Source of the DNA: Coccinella septempunctata
Taxonomy: Eukaryota; Arthropoda; Insecta; Coleoptera; Coccinellidae
DNA: 64,000 nucleotides
Direction: 5' to 3'
NCBI RefSeq assembly: GCF_907165205.1
Contig: NC_058197.1
Coordinates: forward strand, 1,304,501 to 1,368,500
The stretch's first letter is position 1. Each line of letters begins with the position of its first letter. The translations under genes were made by a program, and so were the position numbers. The notes below the pieces were generated by a model. It was given only the letters and a program-made list of their open reading frames with translations, ran no database searches and was not told where the DNA came from. Positions 22,644 through 33,402 of the stretch are shown here, in pieces.

Positions 22644-24320
22644 TCACAATGCTGCAACTTCGATTTGGATGGCGTACTTGCTTATTTCCGACGATTTCAT
22701 TAGAGTGAACAAACGGCTCCGTACCCCGAACGGTTTCCGTCCTCTCAATTCGGGCACCTCCTCCACAGCCGTACGCCAGAAACTCCTGTTGCTTACGCTA
22801 CCTATTTTGGCGACGACGTGTCGGACGATGGCGCAGTCCTGGGAGGAGGAATACTGCCATCTCTTTAGCTCCCGCAGTTGTTCGGCGGGAGTCGGAGGGG
22901 TATGCGAAAGGGCAGGGGATGGTGGGCCCATGCACGAGGGTCTTGTAATGACCAACCAGGGGTGGTCGACGACGCCGTCCCGTCGATGTACTCGGCTTCG
23001 CTAAGTCCGTCGGCGTCGGTGCGGTGTCTTGTCCTCTTTGTCGGTTGTCGCTGTCGTCGCTGTGGGCGTTGTCACCTTCATCGCCCACGTCTTCGTCTTG
23101 GTCGTCAGCATTATCCTGCTCATCGTCGTCGTCCTCGTCGTCGGTCGTTGAGCAGTATTCGTCCGTTAACTTAACCCGGTACCACCCGCACATACCCCTT
23201 AGGGATTTACTGGCGGGGTACGCGGGAAAGTAATTTAAGTTCTCGTATATGTATCGTACCAGTTGGTCACGTTTGTAGTGTTTGTTGGCAGTCATCAGGA
23301 GGGCGAACCCGTTATGGGTTGGCGTCTCTATGACTGCAACTACTTGTCTGGGGTCTAGCGTCCCGAGGATTCGCCATCGGCGTCCGTATTCCGTAAAGGT
23401 GTCGTACGTGCGTCGATCCAAAGTCTTTGGTGTGCAGTCGCGTCAGGTGCGGTCCGTATTTTCTGAAGAACAAGTGCGCTATTGCCTTCATCAGCACAAT
23501 GTGCGGTCTCGTTATTACGTCGTACCTGTCCGCGGCCGTCAAGTAAGTCTGTATGTGTTGGCAGAACCATGGTACGGGTATGTTTGTGTGGTAGAGTTTT
23601 TTGGTTTGGAAAGTGAAGGTTCTAGTAAGAACGTGGTCTGGGTCGTAGTCCATCACTGCGTATCTCAGTAAGCCTCGTTGCTGTTCACCTTCCATGTCGT
23701 CATCGTCGTCGACGTCAATGAGGCTACTGGAACGCACCATTGATTTAAGTCTGTTGTAGTCTTGTCGTCCCGTCGTTGAAGTATTTCAGTTTTAGCTCGG
23801 CGTAGTACATTCGACGGGCGGCATCGCGGGTAGGATCCTCCTTCCAGGACTGTCTCTATTGTATCACCTCTCGGAGATAGGCGACGGCCGTTGAATTGAC
23901 GTGTTGTTTCCAGTCGCCATCGAAGGTAGCCAAACAACAGGCCTTCGGCTTGTTGCTCGCGCCGCTGTACGGTGAAGGTGTCCCGAATTAGAGTAAGGTA
24001 CGGAGACGTTTGCTCCAAAGCTGACTTAGCCTCTTCGAAGCCGTCGAAATAAGCTACGGACTCCATTCGAAATTGCAGATTGTTCTTTATGTGCTCTAAT
24101 CTGTGGCGGTGGGAAGTTTCGAAATTGTTCATAAATCCGCCTTTCTCATTACGTAATTACCGCACGTGCGAAATTCTCCAAATACCGTATGGATGGCGAT
24201 GTTTGACTTCCTTAAAGCCCTTACCATATAATTTGTGGGGTCATACGACTGGAGGTAAGTAATTTCGGGATATACATCACCGAACGGCTGTTGGTACGTG
24301 ATATACCCGCCGTGATACAC
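22644..24320 (-). pseudogene. Unrecognised acidic-tailed protein family, copy C (broken)
   Basis: Minus-strand fragments: 24132-23665 (from MNNFETSHRHR), 23740-23312 (VMDYDPDHVLTRTF, HIVLMKAIAHLFFRKYGP), 23421-22798 (WRILGTLDPRQVVAVIETP, then GFALLMTANKHYKRDQLV, RVKLTDEYCS, an Asp/Glu-rich tract, PTIPCPFAYPSDSRR) and 22955-22644 (RGRKPFGVRSRLFTLMKSS). At least three frameshifts separate them. It is the best preserved copy for the centre and acidic tail; 23421-22798 is an unbroken 207-codon stretch. A different upstream sequence (TYQQPFGDVYPEITY, 24320-24129) lies where copy A has its N-terminal part. Function unknown. Confidence 0.5.
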
Positions 24321-24330
24321 CCGACAGGTG

Positions 24331-24634
24331 TTTTCTCCTTCGGGAATGAAACTTGAAACTAGGGCGCGAAAATATCATGATATTTTTCATAAATATCAAA
24401 ATATCGGATATTTTGATATATATCCAGAAAAGTGATATTTATGGGATATTTCCAAAAAAAATCACGAAAGGAAAACCAAGAGAATAATAGTTCATTCCGA
24501 ACTAAATTTAAAAAAACATGTAATTCTTAACATAAAAAATATATAATTCTCAATATAAAAAAATACATACCTATGTATGTAATTCTCAATATAAAAAAAC
24601 ATGTAATCCTCATTGAAAAAAAAAAGAGGTAAAA
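24331..24634. other. AT-rich spacer with GATATTT-type repeats
   Basis: Between 24375 and 24450 the word GATAT recurs many times in both directions, forming imperfect inverted repeats. No gene seen. It could be the end of the adjacent hAT remnant. Confidence 0.4.
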
Positions 24635-24910
24635 CTATTTAGAATTCTCCGTTTTCCAATTCATCCATTTGGAATCCTCCTTTTCCTTATAGGAATCATA
24701 ATTCAAATATTTGAAGAAAAATACCAATTTGCTTCCGTTTTCCGTCGTTATGTTATTTCTTAATTTTGAATGTAACAGTCCAAAGCTAGAGAAATATCGC
24801 TCAATTCCAGATGTAGAGGCTATTGCTGTGAATAAATAGTTACACAGGTCAAGAAAAAGTTTCTTTTCAGGCCAATCCGATTCAAAAATTGTAACTGGTT
24901 TCCACTAAAT
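24635..24910 (-). pseudogene. hAT transposase, C-terminal dimerisation fragment
   Basis: The minus strand reads an open frame ending in a TAG at 24635-24637. It contains IASTSGIERYFSSFGLLHSK and LRNNITTENGSKLVFFFKYL, the hATC dimerisation motif found at the C-terminus of hAT-superfamily transposases. A stop near 24910 and absence of upstream similarity show that the DDE core is lost. Too short to be listed as a gene otherwise. Confidence 0.7.
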
Positions 24911-25165
24911 TACACAGGCCAACACACATTTTGGTGCCTGCGATTTTTTAACTGTTCCTTAGTAAATTTTGGATGCAGAATGTAAAAAAGTTCTCAGATT
25001 TTGTCTATCAGATCTAGTTTTTGAGATTTTTAAAAAATATTGTGTATTAATTTACGTTATAACTGTTATAATATATAATATTACTATTGACAGTTAAAAA
25101 AAAACAGAGACACATGGATTTAAGTATTTATTGCAAAAATTTAATTTACATAATTACATTAGTCA
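24911..25165. other. AT-rich spacer, no gene seen
   Basis: Probably the 3' flank of the next fragment on the minus strand; a few AATAAA-like words are present. Nothing else is supported. Confidence 0.3.
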
Positions 25166-25386
25166 CTAATCACATAAAAATTTTCTTTTATACGATTTTC
25201 TAGAATGGAGTTTACTAGGGCAGTCTCGCTGAAGGCTCCAGCAGTAGTCCGCCATCATGTGGCTATCCCATCGTCCTTGATAACGATCTTCCATAGTTTT
25301 AATATCCTGATGGAATCTTTTCCCCTGTTTTTCACTACAATCACCTAAGTTTTCTGGAAAACGATCTAGGTGGCTGTAGAGGTACA
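25166..25386 (-). pseudogene. C-terminal fragment of an uncharacterised repeat-associated protein
   Basis: Minus-strand frame with RFPENLGDCSEKQGKRFHQD, KTMEDRYQGRWDSHMMADYC and WSLQRDCPSKLHSRKS, ending in two stops at about 25166. This sequence type recurs, from memory, at the end of uncharacterised multi-copy proteins in arthropods and cnidarians. The upstream part is cut by the Tigger insertion that begins at 25387, so only about 73 codons remain. Confidence 0.5.
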
Positions 25387-27205
25387 GTAGAACTCCAATT
25401 ATCCGAATTAATGGGGACCGGGACCCATTCGGATAATCAAATATTCGGATAATCGGTTTTTTTTTTAAAAATTGCCATTGGAGAGAATAAAAGCTACGTT
25501 TTGATATTGCACTATTTTTTTATTGAATTAAATGAAAGAAACATGAAATTTTCACATGTTTTAAATATAAATCAAATGTACTTATGTATGTACAAGTTTA
25601 GAAATAAAAATCATTGTTTTTTAAACATCTCCGTCAATGTAAGCTGTTTTGCGGTCTTCAACCGTTTTCGGGCAGCCAGGTCACGCATTCGCTTGACGGT
25701 GAGCAGTTGCAAGTGGTCACACTCGGGCTGACGCTCCATCCACTTCAAAGCAGTCTCGAGGCCGGCAAATGCTTCACTAGCTGATGGTCCAGCGTCTACT
25801 TCAACATCAGCAGAAAGTTCTTCTTCCACTTCCACTTCAACATCTTCTCTCACACTTACAACAATTTCATCGTCATTGAGAATTTGAAAACCAGGGTCAG
25901 ACGTGTCACAAGCCATCCACTCTCCTACATCTTCTGCACTTACTTCTGTACAACCAGGAATTTTTACAATCATTTTTCTTATTTCCTCTAGTGACAACGC
26001 ATCTTCATCATCATCATCCTCTCCATATTCTTGTTTCTCATTTTCTTCAGATTCTTTTTTTTTTGTTTTTCTCAGACGGTAGGCCTTTCAGTTTATTCCA
26101 CGCACGTCTTAGCGTCACTGCCGTAACCAAACTCCAAGCTTCCGCTACCATGTAACAGCTGTCCTTTAAATTTATTTTGCTATGATTTTCAAAAACCAAT
26201 TCTTCATCTTCAGCACCTTCTATCAGCAGTTTTCTCAGCAGTTGCCTTCTGTAATGGCGCTTCATTGTTTCAATAACAGACTGGTCCATGGGTTGCAGCA
26301 AACTTGTAACATTGGGAGGCAAAAACGTCGTTTTAAACTGCCCATTCTCTCTTTCCAACAGTTCTGCTGTAGGATGAGTGGGTGCGTTATCAACAATTAA
26401 AAGCACCTTACTGCCTTCTTTTCCCACCGATTTTTGGTGCTTTTTCACTTCAGGAATAAACACTTCATCATACCATTCGGTAAACAAAGCTGCAGTCATC
26501 CAGGCCTTGGGTTGACTTTTGTAGAAGAGTGGAAGTTTTTTTGCGTTTTTAAATGCTCTTGGATTTCTTGATTTTCCTATCAAAAGAAGTGGCAGTTTAT
26601 GATTTCCAGTGGAGTTGGCACAGTTAAGCACTGTAACACATTCTTTACTGACCTTATGTCCAGGGGCACTAGATTCCCTTTTAGAAGCCAAAGTGGTTTT
26701 TGGTAAAACTTTCCAAACAAGGCCAGTTTCATCGGCATTATAAACAAACTCCGGATCATAGGATTCTGATGCAGTTTTAAATTTTTCAATAAAATTTTCA
26801 GCAGCTGCAGAGTCTGCTCAAAGCTTCTCACCACCAATATCTAACTCGCGTACACCATGCCTGAATTTAAAATTCCTTAGCCAGCCGTTACTAGCCTTTA
26901 AAGATGAATAACCAAGCTTTTCTGTTAAGATTTTGGCTTTTTCACAAAGGATTGGACCTGAAATCGTATTTCCCATAGAACGTTGCTGCAAAAACCATTT
27001 AAACACGGCATCTTCCAAATTTTTGTTGATTGCTGTCTTCATTGTTTTCCTGGAGGAACTTCCATCTTCATTTTCAAGTACCGAAACAAAGTTTAAAAGT
27101 GTTGACTTACTGTTTTTAATGTCAGAAATTGTTGCTTGTCCAACACCATAAATCTCAGACAACTTCTTACCCGTTACACCTTTATCGAGTTGCTCTATAA
27201 TTTTC
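25387..27205 (-). mobile_element. Tigger/pogo-like DNA transposon (right end not found)
   Basis: The left end starts CAGTAGAACTCCAATTATCC directly after TA, as expected for Tc1/mariner-superfamily Tigger elements. The transposase reads on the minus strand. No matching inverted repeat was found to the right, where a palindrome at 27212-27252 replaces the N-terminal coding part, so the element is truncated or rearranged there. Confidence 0.75.
25611..27205 (-). pseudogene. Tigger/pogo transposase, frameshifted
   Basis: In order on the minus strand: helix-turn-helix (LDKGVTGKKLSEIYGVGQAT, 27205-27110), CENP-B-like DNA-binding part (FKWFLQQRSMGNTISGPILC), then DDE core with NADETGLVWK near 26735, IVDNAPTHP and MDQSVIETMKRHYRR (26691-26047), and an acidic tail with ECDHLQLLTVKRMRD (25997-25611). 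The three catalytic Asp residues are visible. Frame changes lie near 26820, where a stop interrupts, and at the poly-T run near 26055. The initiating methionine region is missing. Inactive copy. Confidence 0.8.
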
Positions 27206-27211
27206 AGTTAT

Positions 27212-27252
27212 AATTTTTATATTGAATCACGCAGTGATTCAATATAAAAATT
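27212..27252. repeat. Perfect 19-bp palindrome with 3-bp spacer
   Basis: Left arm 27212-27230, AATTTTTATATTGAATCAC; spacer GCA; right arm 27234-27252, its exact complement. It interrupts the N-terminal coding region of the Tigger transposase, as if one short piece had been copied back in inverted orientation. Confidence 0.8.
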
Positions 27253-27367
27253 GACCTCTTCAAGCATTTTTCTGACGGTAACAGAGAAGTTAAATAGAGT
27301 CAGACAGAACGGATGTATCTCATTTATTATCTGTGTCTAGTGCAGAATAACGGTACGGTGATTTCTG

Positions 27368-28297
27368 TCATTGACGGGACTTCTTGTCACAGGTCTTGAC
27401 CACATAATGGCACCTTGGGCAGACCTGGGTCAGCTTCCTGGACACTTTCCGGGAGGGTGGTTCTTCCTTCTGGGCTGGAGCGGTTCGAAGTTTATTATTT
27501 ATTGGATCTGTGGGAGACGGTGCAGGACCTTTGTTCTTCGCATCGCCACATGCTCCCTTTGGCCACAACTCCATCACAAACCCGGGCGGATATTGAAGTA
27601 CACCTGGTGGCCCACAGCCCAAACGATTATGGTGGACGGTGATAAGTACTCGTATTGGTTGGTTTGGTGTTCTAGTGTTTGTGCACTCTTCCTCCTCCTT
27701 GCCTTAGTGTCCGGGTACTTTTTATCGACTCCTGTTTTTCCCCAGGATTCGATGGTTCCGGATGGGATCTTCCCCCTGGATAGTGTTGTCTCTGGTAGTC
27801 TCACCGGCGAAGGCACTCGGCGTCGGGCGCAGGAAGGCCTTCGCTGCTCCCAACGGCAAGGAAACCGGTCTGGGTGGATCCTCGGCCATGTCTTCCTCCT
27901 CGGTGTCTTTATCTAGACGGTCTAGAATTTCTACTTCCAGGCTATCTTCGGCCATCATCTCGAGATTCGGGGATGCGTCAGCGGTATGTTCTTGTTGGAA
28001 AAAGGGACAGGGTGAGTGCAAAGTTACCTGGCAGAGTCCGGCGGTACTCAGAGTCGTCGTACGGTGCCGGACGGGAATCTGAAGCGATGGCGGACTCGGG
28101 GGCCATCTTTACCCTCTGACAGTAGTACTCGCACCCTCCGCTTCAAACTCTTCGTCCATTCTGAGGGATTCTGCACGGTTCGTAGTCTGGATGCCAGGTC
28201 TGGCGGTAGGCGGGTCACCCACGGACCATCGGACTGTGGCGACGGGGTTTTCTCCAAGTCTACCACGGAGGACAGATAGACGGCCGGCCACTCTCAC
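27368..28297 (-). pseudogene. GC-rich coding-like island downstream of a kinase
   Basis: Minus-strand open frames 28266-28048, 28021-27722 and 27622-27368 follow the kinase remnant in the same direction. They read RLPPDLASRLRTVQNPSEWT, then an acidic stretch with DSLEVEILDRLDKDTEEEDM, and finally a C-terminal CPRCHYVVKTC with two Cys pairs. Base composition is clearly more GC-rich than the flanks. They may be successive parts of one decayed gene, but the joins are not proven and no family is recognised. Confidence 0.35.
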
Positions 28298-28339
28298 TGG
28301 TCGGCAGGGCGGCGGAGGGACGGCTCGTCATCAATAGCC

Positions 28340-28908
28340 CATCGACCTACCCGGCAATGGACGGCCAACTCCCTAAGGCCCACAGGTCCACCGCGGTATT
28401 GTACGGCTCCTGGCGGAGTTGTTTCAGGCTCCAGTACATTGGAGTGCTAGCCAACCCGGTCAGGAGTGGTCAGTACGGTGTTAGTTGATCGGCCACCCCA
28501 AAGTCGGCTAACATAAACCGAGCTCCCTGTCTCAGCACATTGCCGGGATTCAGATCGCGGTGGAGCACGCTCTGCATATGGCATTCTGCGAGGCCCACAG
28601 CGATCTGGCGGACTACCCGGAAGAAGGAAGAGGGGCCTCTCCTCGGACCCTCGCGGGCGAGGCAGGTCCTTAAATCCTCCTCACACAATGGTAAGACCAT
28701 GTAAAAGTACTGGGGCTCCACCAACGTCTCGACGAGCGGTACAATGTTACGGTGGTCAAAGAGGCCCATGAATTCCGCTTCCCTGGCAGCTACCGGACTC
28801 AGGTGGAACTCCTTGACAGTCGACGTTTCCTTGACCACGTTTCCTGACACTATTTACGCGGCCAAAGCCGCCTTCCCCCAGAATGGCCTCGAAACGGTAC
28901 TCCTCCAT
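28340..28908 (-). pseudogene. Serine/threonine protein kinase-like pseudogene
   Basis: From the ATG at 28908 the minus strand reads MEEYRFEAILGEGGFGRV, the glycine loop. After a frame change near 28851 it continues with TVKEF (the ATP-binding Lys), REAEFMGLFDHRNIVPLVE, the hinge MVLPLCEEDL, catalytic VLHRDLNPGNVL and metal-binding LADFGVAD. A TGA stop interrupts the activation segment at 28470-28472. The same frame then continues with LASTPMYWSLKQLRQEPYN and DLWALG. So most kinase subdomains are present but broken twice. It lies alone in a GC-rich island; the source gene is unknown. Confidence 0.75.
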
Positions 28909-29097
28909 CCTGTAACGGTAACCAATATTAGTATCAAATATCTATAGGTCGAAGGGCAACCTCGCTACGGTAATGGAGTAGACCGTACTGCCAGCGCCTC
29001 AACGGCGAGTTTTGGGCGCCGGTAAATTAACCCGACCCCTTGGGCCAACGGCTTCGGGCGGGTGAGTCTTCAAGGGTGGGTGATGGTCCCAGGTTTT

Positions 29098-29128
29098 GAG
29101 GAAATGCGAATCCAAATCGCATTTCCTC
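29098..29128. repeat. Perfect 12-bp stem hairpin
   Basis: GAGGAAATGCGA, a 7-base loop ATCCAAA, then TCGCATTTCCTC. It is not followed by a T run. Its role is unknown; it stands in an otherwise gene-free stretch near the GC-rich island. Confidence 0.7.
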
Positions 29129-29129
29129 C

Positions 29130-31190
29130 AGTTTGTCTATGATCTGTCGGTGTCCCTTGGTCTCTCTCTCTTATACTTTTCCAGATTATTCATCTACATC
29201 CTGCAAATTCCACATAAATAAGTGAATTATTTTTTCTTGTAAGACAGACTTTTCGTACTCTGGCCGCTCCTCACGGTTGCTCGGGCAATGTGGGGCAATC
29301 AGTCAAACCCCACGTCTCTCACAGAATCTCCAAAGAATAAGACAGCCCGGGTAGACTTGAGTATCAGTGGAGAAGGGTATCGATGAAGACTAAGGCGGTA
29401 GCGTCTTCTAAGTGTCTGCTTTTCAACGGTCTTTAGGCGTTAAAAAGAGTACTTACCTCTTCTAACTAAACTCTTAGATGAAACTGATTTAAATAGACTC
29501 TCACTGGCAAAATAATTGGCAAGAAAATAAATGTTAAACTATTTATTTCTATTGAAATAAACTGTACACAGAAAAAAAATAAACATGTACAATGAATCGG
29601 GGACGTAAACGGTTGGGTCTGGTCGGCGCAGGACGGCTGGCAGAATAACACTTCAGGATAATAATAATGATAAATAAAATTCAGCAGCCACCACTGAATG
29701 AAGTTCGGAGAAATATGAACGGTTCTGAAAAAATAACCTATAACTTAATTCAAACGGTTGGAAATCGGGACGAAATAGTAAAATATTCAAGTATCGCAAA
29801 AGTGAGGGGGCCCAACGTCCTCCTGGAACCCAAATGCCAACCTACGGTAAAGGAAAGCCTCGAGGAAAGCACTCTATACAGCGGGGAATGGTTGGATCAC
29901 GGTTAATTCGGATTTTCAGCCAAGCAAAAAGTCTAGAGATAATATTATTCCACAAAGGTGCAATGAAGCAGTAATAATTGTCAAGTATCACTTGCCTTAG
30001 ATTTTGCCTCGTAAGTCCGGTTCAAAAAAACTCTCCAGCACTTAACTGTCTCACCTCTCATCAAAGATTGCCTTTTTTTCTCTTCACCTTCCAGGGCCTC
30101 GAAGAAGTATCCCCTCTCCACTCGGAAAACTCTCCCCTCTATGGAAAACTCATTAATCCATTGGATAAAATTAAATGACACGGTTATTCAATTGGCTCAG
30201 AAAAAGACAGAAGCAACGGATGAGAAGAAAAGTAGAAAAAAAAAATTTGGTAGAAGGGAAAGAATTACCAGAATAAGTTATTTCTGAAAACATGAGAGAT
30301 ACGGTCTTTCCTACTAACATGGACTGACCGGTGGAAAGCTATGAATTAATAATTATCGGTAAAGGCTCCTTTCAATCTAACATATAAACATTGTTATCGG
30401 TGCACCTCCTATGACATTATTTATGTCATATTCATGTTCATTATTCAAAAATATTTCGGTTATCAGGCATCATTATGCAAATATCGGTGGAAAAATCAAT
30501 TTTGGTGGCGGAGCAAAATCTGGTACGTCACAATTGCCTTCACGCTCATATAGAATGTATGCCAAATTTCAATTCCGTAATTTTTCTGGTTCCTAAGAAA
30601 ATATTCGAAATTTGCTTTTCAGGTGTCATATTCAGAAGGTTCTATCGAAGTAGGGAATAAAATTATATGGAAGGCCCCCATTTTACTTTGAGAAGGGCTT
30701 ACCACTTGAATTTTTCTGCAATTATTTATTCACATCCTTGTATTCCATTGAATAGATAATTTACGGGAAACTCCAATAATTGATAGAAATTTCCGATTCA
30801 TCATTGAACTACTATACTTATGTGGACAGGATAGTGTGATGAACTATTTACAATATCAAAATTATTTACAAAATTAATTTCCACTGTCGGCAGCAGTTTT
30901 TCATCATTAGGGAAATAAACGCCTTCTCGCCTTACATCTGCCTATTGCACCTGAAATATGAAGAATATTTTATTGAATTGCAAATTCTTCGACAAGCACG
31001 TAATGGAATCTTCTTTCTAATGAGTATCTATTACGTTTCCTCGCGTTACATTTATAAAATATTAATTCATGATAAATTAAGTAATGAATTCATTACCGTA
31101 CCCGATAATACCGTATCTGTCTACAAAAACGGTTGAGTGAAAGTAAGGTTTGTATTAATCCTCCGAAACTTCCATCGAAAGATATCAACA
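29130..31190. other. Gene-free AT-rich stretch
   Basis: Only short open frames without recognisable similarity occur (the longest, 29667-29906 on the plus strand, has 79 codons and no known motif). No RNA gene or repeat boundary could be supported by eye. Confidence 0.4.
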
Positions 31191-31267
31191 TTTTTCATCG
31201 ATTTTTGCTAAAAATGATCTTAATCATCTCATCCATAGATAAAAAATGATAAAAATGGTATAATGTA

Positions 31268-31491
31268 CCTGTTTGCGGTCCCAGCTGACGATGTCGAGGA
31301 CGCGAAGAGGGTCCTACAAGATCATCAACTATCTTCACCAAGGATTCAGGGTAATCAGGAAAAGCCAAAGTGGGTTCTGGAATGTACTCCCTTGGCCGCA
31401 TCCGGTTAATTCTGGCTTCAACCCGAGCTTTTTTGAATTTCTCCATGAGTTCCCTGCGTGGAAATCCTCGATTATTTCCTCTCTGCTCCAC
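31268..31491 (-). CDS. Putative exon of an unrecognised gene
   Basis: Minus-strand frame with RGFPRRELMEKFKKARVEAR, RMRPREYIPEPTLAFPDYP and SLVKIVDDLVGP, ending at a good donor (CAAACAG followed by GTACATT). The composition looks like a real, basic, conserved exon rather than chance. No acceptor could be fixed with confidence upstream and no downstream exon was found in the window. It may belong with the nearby exon at 31606-31712, also on the minus strand, but the order and frame do not join obviously. Confidence 0.35.
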
Positions 31492-31605
31492 GGTTCTGGG
31501 TCATCATAGATGTATCCGGAGGATCTCCGCAGACGTCAGTCTCTCACGGCTTCTAGTCGCTCTACCCTATTTGAAGTGACTGCCAGAAATTCCAATACCA
31601 TTGGC

Positions 31606-31712
31606 TTAGCCGTCCTTGTATTTTTTCAGTTTGTAAATGTTTTCGTCAAGATGCTGCATGCACAGTACATACTGTCTGCGTAGGTAAATCCACTCGTCTT
31701 GACAATAAAGAG
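31606..31712 (-). CDS. Putative terminal exon
   Basis: After a 3' splice-like TTTATTTTTGCAG the minus strand reads LYCQDEWIYLRRQYVLCMQH and LDENIYKLKKYKDG, then a stop at 31606. The frame and basic C-terminus look coding. It directly follows the REXO1-like exon at 31730-32042 with a gap of only about 35 bp, too short for a usual intron, so the two may not belong together. Confidence 0.3.
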
Positions 31713-31729
31713 CTGCAAAAATAAAGAAA

Positions 31730-32042
31730 TTTGAAAACAATGACATTTCACTCTGCATACTTCGAGTCTTCCCACGGTGTAACACATCTCACAGTCCACA
31801 GCAAACACCTTCCGTTCCTTCTCTTTTTTAATGTGTTCAGTGCCCGCAAAACTTTCCAGAGGCTCATTGATTCCTGCCAAGGTCCCATTCCACACGTGGT
31901 ATTTGGAAGAGGTGCATCCTTCAGCACCAGGAATGTTTTCACAACACGTGTAGTAGGAGTCCGGCGCTTTTCTTAGCCAATTTTTTATATGAAGTTCTGC
32001 TTCCTTGCTGGAACATTCCTTCAGCAGAGGGTTTTTCCTCAC
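31730..32042 (-). pseudogene. REXO1-like RNA exonuclease fragment, copy 1
   Basis: Minus-strand frame from KECSSKEAELHIKNWLRKAP through YYTCCENIPGAEGCTSSKYH, VWNGTLAGINEPLESF and RKVFAVDCEMCYTVGRLEVC. The last part is the first motif of the DEDD exonuclease (VDCEMCYT) seen in REXO1/Rex1p family enzymes. The remaining exonuclease motifs are missing to the left. It shares the same layout as the copy at 35772-36957 but lacks the stop and frameshift seen there. Confidence 0.65.
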
Positions 32043-32391
32043 GGTAGCCGAAAAAACAAATGAATTATTATATGAAACAATAAGCAGTAAAGGCGATGAA
32101 ACTATTTCAAGGACTCAAATATTCAGTTTCTAAATCATACCGAAATAAATAAGAGTGTCCAATGCACGCAATGAAACATTAATTTTCAATGCAAGGAAAA
32201 AACGATAATATTAAGGTTTGTTCGAAAAGTGGTTCACAACGGTTGTGAACTGTACAGAGCAAGCGCAAATGGATTTTCGTCATCCTAAAATTGAATTACG
32301 CTTGTTACGAACAAGCCTATTAAGAACCATTTCTGAGATGCATAGAATTTTTAACGTAATAATTTATGAGACGAACTGAATAGAATAGTCC

Positions 32392-33402
32392 AAGATCCCA
32401 GAGCGACCAGAAATAACTTATTTTCACACAGATGAAAGTTTAGGATCTTAGTAGATTCTCATGTGCTTTGAATACCTGCGAACTTGTGTAGCTTTCCTAG
32501 TGACACCTGGGCAGATACCAGGTGGCAAAGGTGACTAAAAATAAGTGCTACTTAGTTATTTTCACATGGCTGATTTTCATATATGTTTTAAAGAATATCG
32601 TTCTGAAGTTATATTATAAGTGCCAGACACTTTCCATGGGCCAAAACTCTTGCCAGACGTTTTGAAGATGCACAAAAAATAAATGAACTTTACTTATTTT
32701 CACATGTATGATGTTATAAAATATGCCATTGAAGTATAGGTGAATCCCTCCACTCCATCCACTTCAACTGCTGAGCTTTTCTTTGTTAAACAATCTTCAA
32801 GTGGTAATAGTAGAAGTGAATAAAATGAGAGTTGTAGTACAACTATTTTTGTGTCAAAAATCAAATAATCGAAAGAAAATTCTTTCAATCCGAATATTAC
32901 AACCCAACTATGGAGCTATACTTCAATGGCATATTTTATAACATCATACATGTGAAAATAAGTAAAGTTCATTTATTTTTTGTGCATCTTCAAAGCGTCT
33001 GGCAAGAGTTTTGGCCCATGGGAAGTGTCTGGCACTTATAATATAACTTCAGAGTAATATTCTTTAAAACATATATAAAAATCAGCCATGTGAAAATAAG
33101 TAAAGTTCCTATATTTTTTGTGCATCTTCAAAGTGTCTGGCAAGACTTTTGGCCCATGGGAAGTGTCTGGCACTTATAATATAACTTCAGAATGATATTC
33201 CTTAAAACATATATAAAAATCAGCCATGTGAAAATAAGTAAAGTAGCACTTATTTTTAGTCACCTTTGCCACCTAGTATCTGCCCAGGTGTCACTAGGCA
33301 AGTTACACAAGTTCGCAGGTATTCAAAGCACATGAGAATCTACTGAAATCCTAAAGTTTCATTTGTGTGAAAATAAGTTATGTCTGGTCGCTCTGGGATC
33401 TT
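32392..33402. mobile_element. Foldback element, about 1 kb
   Basis: The ends AAGATCCCAGAGCGACC and its complement GGTCGCTCTGGGATCTT start arms of about 350 bp that pair over most of their length. The right arm carries an extra tandem copy of a segment of about 140 bp (33000-33100 repeated at 33120-33230). The unpaired loop lies near 32745-32920. No coding sequence. A related piece occurs at 62657-62690. Confidence 0.8.
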
